64,000 nucleotides of DNA from Silene conica (taxonomy: Eukaryota; Streptophyta; Magnoliopsida; Caryophyllales; Caryophyllaceae). The stretch spans positions 32,885,068 to 32,949,067 of the forward strand of contig CM055319.2 of NCBI GenBank assembly GCA_029255685.2, written 5' to 3'. A program made the translations under genes and the position numbers. The number at the start of each line of letters is the position of its first letter. The stretch's first letter is position 1. The notes beneath the pieces were generated by a model that did no database searches, was not told where the DNA came from, and was given only the letters and a program-made list of their open reading frames with translations. Shown piece by piece: positions 58,336-64,000 of the stretch.

Positions 58336-59017
58336 TCCTCTTCCTTCGTCTCTGTTTTCAGCAATCATGTTGTTGTTGTTTTTGGATAAGTCCGGTGGTG
58401 GACTTATAAGACTCTTATTTTGATTGTGGCCCAATTCCTATCCCAGCCCATTAAGGAATCCGAAGCCTATTCCCTTTTGCTTCTTCGGATCTCCGACTTT
58501 TAGCCCTGTTATTGTTTTGATGTGGCCCATTTGACATTACCTAATTTTGGCCCATCTAGATTTGTTATCTTTTGCAGGAACTTATCCCTAAGCCGGCCCA
58601 TTTTTTTTTCACTCGCCTAATTTCATTCGGCCCATTGGCTTACTATTTCGGATTGATTGTGTATATTTTTAACATTCAGTATGTGGTTATGTGATATTTT
58701 CTATGTTCATATCATTTCGACTCGTTTATATGCTTGCTTATGCTTTGTCCGTATATTATTCTAGTCGTTTTATGTCTTTGTTCTCATCTTTTCGATGATG
58801 TCAAGAGGGGGAAAAATGCGACTTAGATTAGAATTTGCCTAAGCTTGCTCCTTGTCGTAATTCATTGTCTCTTAGGGTTCTTAAAGGATATGGGATAGAT
58901 AGAAGATAAAAACCCTAAGTGGATCTTTGCTATGAATGACCATTATTATATTGAGGGGGAACATACACTTAGACACGAAATCTAAGAGAGACTTGCCATC
59001 ATCAAAAAGGGGGAATT
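58336..59017 (+). other. SIRE 3' untranslated region with several purine tracts
   Basis: Non-coding. G-rich purine tracts: CAAGAGGGGGAAAAA (about 58800-58814), GAGGGGGAA (about 58953-58961), and the LTR-adjacent CAAAAAGGGGGAATT (about 59003-59017), the polypurine tract proper. Confidence 0.65.
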
Positions 59018-60504
59018 TGTTGAACCATATATTCAAATATATATATATATATATAGTATATATGTTTATGTTTTGATAATGACAAGTCTAGTTATTTATA
59101 TATTATATACTCGTATGTATAATCGTGTGCTAAGTGTACAGAAATTTAGTAACAAGATCTAATCAATCAAGTATAAAAGATTCAAGCATATTAGTCAATG
59201 AGTTGACTATATCGAAGATTGATAGAAGATCACAAGCGCGCATAAAGAAGTAAAGTTATAATTATCAACTATAACTTTAGTACAAGTTTGATTCAAGTTA
59301 TAGCTCGTAGCTATACCTCTACATTATGAAGAAATGATCGAAATATATATGTGGTTAAGTTGAAACATTGGTTTCCTTATTTGTGTCGTGTGAATTAGTG
59401 TTTAAATGGTATTCTATTTAAATATGGAATTGTTAATCTTAATAGGATTATATAAAATATCTTTTGGTTAAATAAGAAATAAATAAATATCTTATGAGAT
59501 AATTATTTATTACTAAAATAAACTAAAGATTTTTATATGATTTTATTTGTCAAATATATAATCTAAATATAGTTTGTTTCGATTTTGGAAATCGTGTGAT
59601 ATGTCACATTACCAAAATCGTGTAGGACTTGCTTAAATAAATATTATGTATTTATTTAATGTCCTAAATAAATTAAGATTATATTATGGTAATATATTTT
59701 ATTATCTTTGACATGATTTAGGAAGTTGATTTAATAAGAATACTAATTGTTTATTATATAAAGATCTTTCCTAAATATGAATTAGGAAATTGATTCCTTA
59801 TATAATACCTATAGTATTTTATTATATCTTTCCTAAATATATTAAGATTAGATTTAAGGTAGTATTACTAAAAGACTAGTATTCTAGTTTAAGTAATATT
59901 CCTAAATCATCTAGGGTTTGAATTACCTAGATACATATTCTATATAAATAGACTACCTATGACACATTGATCCACACGAAATACAACACACATATTCACG
60001 CAAATCGAGAGAGAGAAACCGCCGATCCTTGTTCTTCATATTCGAGCTTTTCATTGTCAAATCCGATTCAAGATTCAAGTGCTCAAGCATTGATCTTATT
60101 CATTCAAGATTGTGACACCAAGAAAACATTGAAGACTTTATCTTATTCACGTAAGATAGATTGAGTATTTAGCGGTACTCGTTGTAAGACAAATATTTAA
60201 CGGTATTTGTTGTAGCTAGATATTTAACGGTATCTAGATTGAGTTGTGACTAACATCAAAGTCGCACGAGTAGGGTTGATAAAATTGTAATCCAGAGTTG
60301 GTACTAATTTTATTAATCGAGAATAGTGGACGTAGGTCTCAGAGTGTGAGACTGAACCACTTCAAAAATATCTTGTCTCTACTTTATTATTGCTCTACTC
60401 AACGATCATCATACAACTACACATACACGAAGAAGATTTTAAAAAGAAGGCATACTCAATTCAACCCCCCCCTTCTTGAGTATATTATATCAATAGACTC
60501 TTCA
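59018..60504 (+). repeat. 3' LTR of SIRE element (1487 bp)
   Basis: Near-identical to 49065-50547; four bases longer in the TA repeat near its start. Followed by the TSD ctcat. Confidence 0.93.
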
Positions 60505-61515
60505 CTCATTGACTGTCAGCCCTTGATAGATAAGGTACTGGAAAGAATTAGAAGGATGAGGGCCAGGAAGCTCAGCTATGCAGGGCGTCTGGTTGTTATA
60601 AAGGCGATTCTGAACACATTGCATTTATATTGGGCAAGCATCTTTGTGTTACCATCAGGTACCATTAAAAGGATTCAAAGCATCTGCAGAAATTATCTCT
60701 GGGAAGCATCTAGTGAATACAGTAGATCACCCTTAGTGTCTTGGAATAAGGTCTGCACTCCTTACCATGAGGGTGGTCTGAATATCCTGCAAAACACAGC
60801 GTGGAATAGGGCGGCAATTGGCAAGCTTGCTTGGTGGATTATGAATGATCCAGGGAAGCTTTGGGTGAAATGGGTTCATGCTATTTACTTAAAAGGGGAA
60901 GCTTGGTTGGACTATCAACCTAAGAATGATACTAGCTGGGGCTGGAGGAAGATCTGCCAGGTTAAGGATAAATTCAAACCAGGGTACCTTGATCAGGAAT
61001 GGACAAATGAACATGGTTACACTATTAACAAAGGCTATCACTGGTGCAGGGAAAGGGGCAACTCTATTATCTGGGATAAGCTGGTCTGGCAGAAATGGAC
61101 TTTACCTAAACATCGTTTTGTGAGCTGGATGTATCAACATAAGGCAATGAACACGAAAGCTAAACTCTATAACTTGCAGCTGCTTCATGATAATCTCTGT
61201 TGCATCTGTCAGAAGGAAGTAGAAGACCAGGAACACTTGTTCTGTAAGTGTGACTATAGTACTCTCATTATTGCAGGGATGAGCACTTGGGTGCAGTATC
61301 CTCTGGAAGATCACATTCAGAACGATTGGAGAGCACGGCTTCGAGGATCCAAGTTGAAGAGGGGTATACTGAATGGTATTATCAATGCCATTGTCTATCA
61401 TATTTGGGCTCAACGAAACAAATGCAGAATTGAGGGTCTGTTAATGAGACCAGAAGGGGTATGTAAGAAGATCAGAGAGGATATGCAGGTCCATTTCAGG
61501 GGCATAGCCAAATGA
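60505..61515 (+). pseudogene. LINE2 ORF2 C-terminus (thumb/zf-RVT-like region)
   Basis: Continues LINE2 ORF2 in frame after the SIRE insertion: CQPLIDKVLERIRRMRARK, LSYAGRLVVIKAILNTLH, KLAWWIMNDPGKLWVKW, and the zf-RVT-like part WTLPKHRFVSWM, CCICQKEVEDQEHLFCKC with its cysteine/histidine set, and HIWAQRNKCRIEG. A stop at 61513-61515 ends the ORF normally. This is the best preserved LINE C-terminus in the window. Its 3' UTR (61516-61660) and A-tail follow. Confidence 0.88.
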
Positions 61516-61680
61516 GTACTCAAAACTAAAGATAGGAAATATATGGAGCATATTTTATCTATGTAATTGAAAGTTGTTGTAGGATTTCTTGATGCTTGAT
61601 GATGATGTGATTAGTGTGTAATAGTCACCTTTTGGTTAATATAATTCTTACATTTTACCAAAAAAAAACAAGCAATACTC

Positions 61681-62221
61681 CATTAAGAAAGTTTATGAGC
61701 AACTGAGACCTACCAGCACAACATATCAGTGGCCTGCACTGATATGGAATGAATGGACCACCAGGAAATACATCATGATCAACTGGATGTACCATCACAG
61801 AGCATTGAAAACAAAAGATAAGCTGTTGTAGTATGGTATAACACAGGATGATCATTGCTCCATCTGTGGGGCAGGAAATGAAAGCAATTCCCATCTGTTC
61901 TTTAACTATCCCTATAGTATTCTGATTCTGCAAATGATACAGGACTGGATAGGGTTGCAGATTCCAAGCACTCACACTACTGAATGGTGTATAAGCTGGA
62001 GAGGCACTAAACTGAAGAGGGGAGTCCTAAATAACATTGTGAATGCTATGATTTATCATATTTGGATCCAGAGAAACAAGGCCAGAGTAGAAAATAGACT
62101 GATGAGACCTACTTTTGTGTTCAAATGTATTAAGGATGAGGCATGTATGAGAATTGAGCAAAGATGTAAAGGTCTTATCCCACATAAGGATAAGACCTGG
62201 ATAACTAGATTGATGATATAA
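61681..62221 (+). pseudogene. LINE1 ORF2 C-terminus (zf-RVT-like region)
   Basis: Continues LINE1 after LINE2: IKKVYEQLRPTSTTYQW, IMINWMYHHRALKTKDKLL, stop at about 61828, CSICGAGNESNSHLFF, LKRGVLNNIVNAMIYHIWIQRNK, stop at 62219-62221. 3' UTR 62222-62288 and A-tail to 62296. Confidence 0.85.
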
Positions 62222-62296
62222 GGGACTTTGTAAGGAAGGTTCACACCTTCTGTTTATTGGTTCTCTAATATAATTTTTACATTTTACCAAAAAAAA

Positions 62297-62309
62297 GGAG
62301 GGGATGATC
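62297..62309. repeat. Right target-site duplication of LINE1
   Basis: GGAGGGGATGATC, the second copy of 3815-3827, right after the A-tail of LINE1. Confidence 0.9.
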
Positions 62310-63382
62310 CAATCATGGTAGGGGCTGAACCTACTAGGGATGCGTGGGACTCAAAGAAGGGTCGGGAATTAGTCTTGTTTGAATTATATTCGGGGAACGG
62401 GCTGTTTTGTTATTAATACAAGATTAAATGGATTCTACAACCTTGGCCCAATGAGGTAATGATAAAGATCATCACGAATAGAGCAAGGGTTGAGAAGGAG
62501 CGGTCAAACCACCGAGTCAAGGTGGCTGGTTGGTCACGGAGTGGTGGCTCGTCCAAGACCAAGGCCGAGTTCTCACTCGGTTATTTCAAGACTCCAATTC
62601 TATTTTGGAGATTGTTATTTGTTTTAATTAGTTTTATTTTAGCTAGTTTGTTACAAGTTTGTTAGTTAGTTATAATAAGTTTGTTAGGTGGTTACTAAGT
62701 TGTTACAACTAGGTTGTTACTTGGTTGTTGCAAGTTAGTTACAATTAGTTAGTTATTCTAAGGGTTGTTAGGAGTTAGTTATTAATTAGTTACAACCTGA
62801 TTTAGTGTATGATTTAATAAGGATTAAGTTTAATCCATTAGGATAGAAATTAGGACTTCTATTATGAGTAGGACTCGAGTTAATCAACCGAGTTGGGAGG
62901 CGTGTGACTAGTCGTGTGCCTTACTATAAATAGGCATCGTTGTTCTTTATATTTGACGCAATTCACGATTAATAAAAATACAAACTTTCAAATTATAAGG
63001 CTTTTATAATTTCAGGACTCATCGCATGTTGATCCAAACCGTTAATATTTGTCACGTTTCAAATATTAGCACGAATTACAAACTATAGCTCTAGGGAGTA
63101 ATTCACCATTGTTTTACGTATATGTCTAGGTCAAGCAAATATCCTTCTACCTTAAGGATTCACCTTCAGACGATCATCCATCCACCACCACCATAACCGA
63201 CGACAACCACCAACGCCACCATCACCACCGTGTTCATCATAATCAACGTTCATCTACATCACCATCGAGATCATTCACCACCATATTCATTCAAGATTCA
63301 CCAAAGATCGTTCCATACATACATTTATCATACTATTTACATTCAAGATTGTTCTTAAGGGTTCAAGAAGCTTCCGTGGACG
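62305..63382 (+). repeat. 3' LTR of LTR-R1, 3'-truncated
   Basis: Matches 1543-2623 with several percent differences. The last 25 bases of the LTR (2624-2648 in copy 1) and the downstream PBS are missing. TATA box at 62924-62932. Confidence 0.85.
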
Positions 63383-64000
63383 TGGAACTACAAATTTATT
63401 CTGATTTTGATACTCTAACAAGTTTGTGCTTGAAGGTTGAGGCACAAGGGAAGGCAAGATACGGAGGGAGTAGCATGTGGAACCGTATAGGGGAGTGGGG
63501 GAAGGAGAATCGTCCTAGGGGAACCCTAGCACGAGTGGAGCGATCAACGCGGGGAAGTCAGGTGCGAGTGGGACACTACAATGCAAATCCAATCCAACTC
63601 CAACACCAAACGAGATCAGCCTATCTAAGGTTAGGTGCTTTAAGTGCCAAGGGTTTGGGCACTTCAAGAACGCGTGTCCTAACAAGAGGATCGTGACGAT
63701 GAGGGAAGCTTTAACTTGCTTAAACTTGGTAGGAGAAGGTGAGGAGTCCGAGGAAGAAGAGGAGATGGGAGGCTACGGTGAGCGTGAGGGTGAGCGTGAG
63801 GGAGATCATGAGGGGGGAGGAAGTCCGGAACCATTAGAGGCACCGAACTCTAATACGCTAGTCCTTAGGACCCTACAAGCCCAATCCACATCGATCACAA
63901 CCGAACAACGAGACCATATTTTTCATACTAAGTGCCAAGTCAAGGATAAGTGGTATAGTATGATTATAGATGGATGAAGTTGTACAAACGTAGCATCCAA
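63383..64000 (+). pseudogene. Second LTR-R1-family internal region: gag end, CCHC, retropepsin start
   Basis: After the truncated LTR the sequence goes directly into gag. It contains CFKCQGFGHFKNAC (63636-63677), a CCHC knuckle, an acidic Glu/Gly-rich linker with EREGEREG, then TKCQVKDKWYSMIIDG and, past a TGA at 63975-63977, the SCTNVAS active-site flank. Frame changes upstream of the knuckle near 63630. It runs off the window. This part of gag is absent from the left copy, so the two regions complement each other. Confidence 0.8.

Larger units (their letters stand above)
49065..60504 (+). mobile_element. SIRE-type Ty1/copia element with envelope-like ORF, very young
   Basis: LTRs at 49065-50547 and 59018-60504 start TGTTGAACC and end CTCTTCA; the TSD ctcat is at 49060-49064 and 60505-60509. 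The LTRs look identical apart from a 4-bp difference in a TA repeat near the start and one substitution (50450 region). PBS, gag, pol, a third ORF and purine tracts are all present. The long gag with coiled-coil part, the pol type and the extra ORF place it in the SIRE/Maximus lineage. Two breaks in gag and at the gag/pol border may make it defective. Confidence 0.93.
48481..61668 (+). mobile_element. LINE2: 5'-truncated LINE of the same family, nested in LINE1
   Basis: Flanked by CAAGCAATACTC at 48469-48480 and 61669-61680 (possibly two bases longer). It ends ACATTTTACC plus A8, as LINE1 does. Its own sequence is 48481-49064 and 60505-61668, about 1.75 kb, starting within reverse transcriptase motif A. 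5' truncation is the usual outcome of target-primed reverse transcription. It contains the SIRE element. Confidence 0.88.
3828..62296 (+). mobile_element. LINE1: L1-like non-LTR retrotransposon carrying all inner insertions
   Basis: The LINE has a 5' untranslated start (3828-3922), ORF1 with a DUF4283-type domain and CCHC knuckle, ORF2 with endonuclease, reverse transcriptase and a C-terminal zf-RVT-like region, and a 3' end ACATTTTACC plus A-tail. A 13-bp TSD flanks it. Own sequence is 3828-5329, 8983-9307, 44637-44681, 46200-48480 and 61681-62296; the remainder is nested elements. The element appears near full length, but both ORFs are broken by several stops and shifts, so it is inactive. 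Confidence 0.88.
1543..63382 (+). mobile_element. LTR-R1: outermost Ty3/gypsy-type LTR element, internally deleted, split by a LINE
   Basis: The element has a 5' LTR (1543-2648) starting TGATCC and ending TATCA, a PBS matching initiator tRNA-Met (TGGTATCAGAGC, 2653-2664), a remnant of gag and retropepsin, and a polypurine tract ending at 3822. The 3' LTR resumes at 62305 after a 58.5-kb LINE-based insertion. Without nested DNA the internal region is only ~1.2 kb; reverse transcriptase, RNase H and integrase are absent, so it is non-autonomous. The two LTRs differ at many positions by eye, making this the oldest dated insertion in the stack. It lies in the minus-strand gene fragment at 1542; the 5 bp before it are ccaga, but the matching TSD would lie beyond the window because further family sequence follows the 3' LTR. 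Confidence 0.85.

Overview
The window is a piece of plant nuclear genome, almost certainly from a dicot with abundant long-LTR retrotransposons. Gene-family recall makes me think of Caryophyllales, but nothing in the window proves a species. Only the first ~1.5 kb looks non-mobile or host-like: a minus-strand, intron-containing gene fragment. The rest is one stack of transposable elements inserted into each other. Nearly every boundary is supported by terminal TG...CA or TIR sequences plus a target-site duplication (TSD).

Layout, outside in. (0) 1-1542: minus-strand gene fragment of a plant family often associated with Ulp1-like proteins. (1) A deleted Ty3/gypsy element, here LTR-R1, with 5' LTR 1543-2648, internal region 2649-3822 and 3' LTR from 62305. 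Behind its 3' LTR lies a second internal region of the same family that runs off the window end. (2) A LINE (L1-like, LINE1) spans 3828-62296. It inserted exactly at the polypurine tract/3' LTR junction of LTR-R1, with a 13-bp TSD at 3815-3827 and 62297-62309. (3) Inside LINE1 are a CACTA DNA transposon (5330-8979, TSD gcg), an Athila/Tat-like minus-strand LTR element (9308-44631, TSD gccca/gccta), a solo copia LTR (44682-46194, TSD ctaaa), and a second, 5'-truncated LINE of the same family (48481-61668, TSD of 12-14 bp). (4) Inside the Athila-like element are a Ty1/copia element, copia B (17112-37726, TSD gtttc), and a solo LTR (41454-43948, TSD gtaac). Inside the second LINE is a very young SIRE-type copia element with an envelope-like third ORF (49065-60504, TSD ctcat). 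(5) Inside the 5' leader of copia B is a Tekay/Del-type chromovirus with 2.9-kb LTRs (18212-30145), preceded by a truncated pol of the same family.

Age order agrees with nesting. By eye the LTR pairs differ by a few percent in LTR-R1, about 2% in copia B, and only about one base plus a TA-repeat length change in SIRE. Most coding regions are broken by nonsense or frameshift changes. The best preserved are the SIRE pol (one long ORF) and its envelope-like ORF.

The most unusual content is structural. The 2.9-kb Tekay LTR holds two arrays of potential hairpins. One is a set of GC-rich nested palindromes built around AGCCGG...CCGGCT. The other is about ten copies of a conserved 20-nt core (ATGCCTTAAGCTGGCCTCTG), each flanked by different but mutually complementary arms. 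The GC palindrome also occurs in the unrelated Athila-like element (both LTRs and the internal region), and a related GGTCGACC palindrome pair lies in the copia B leader. This sharing across three families is the observation I would follow first.
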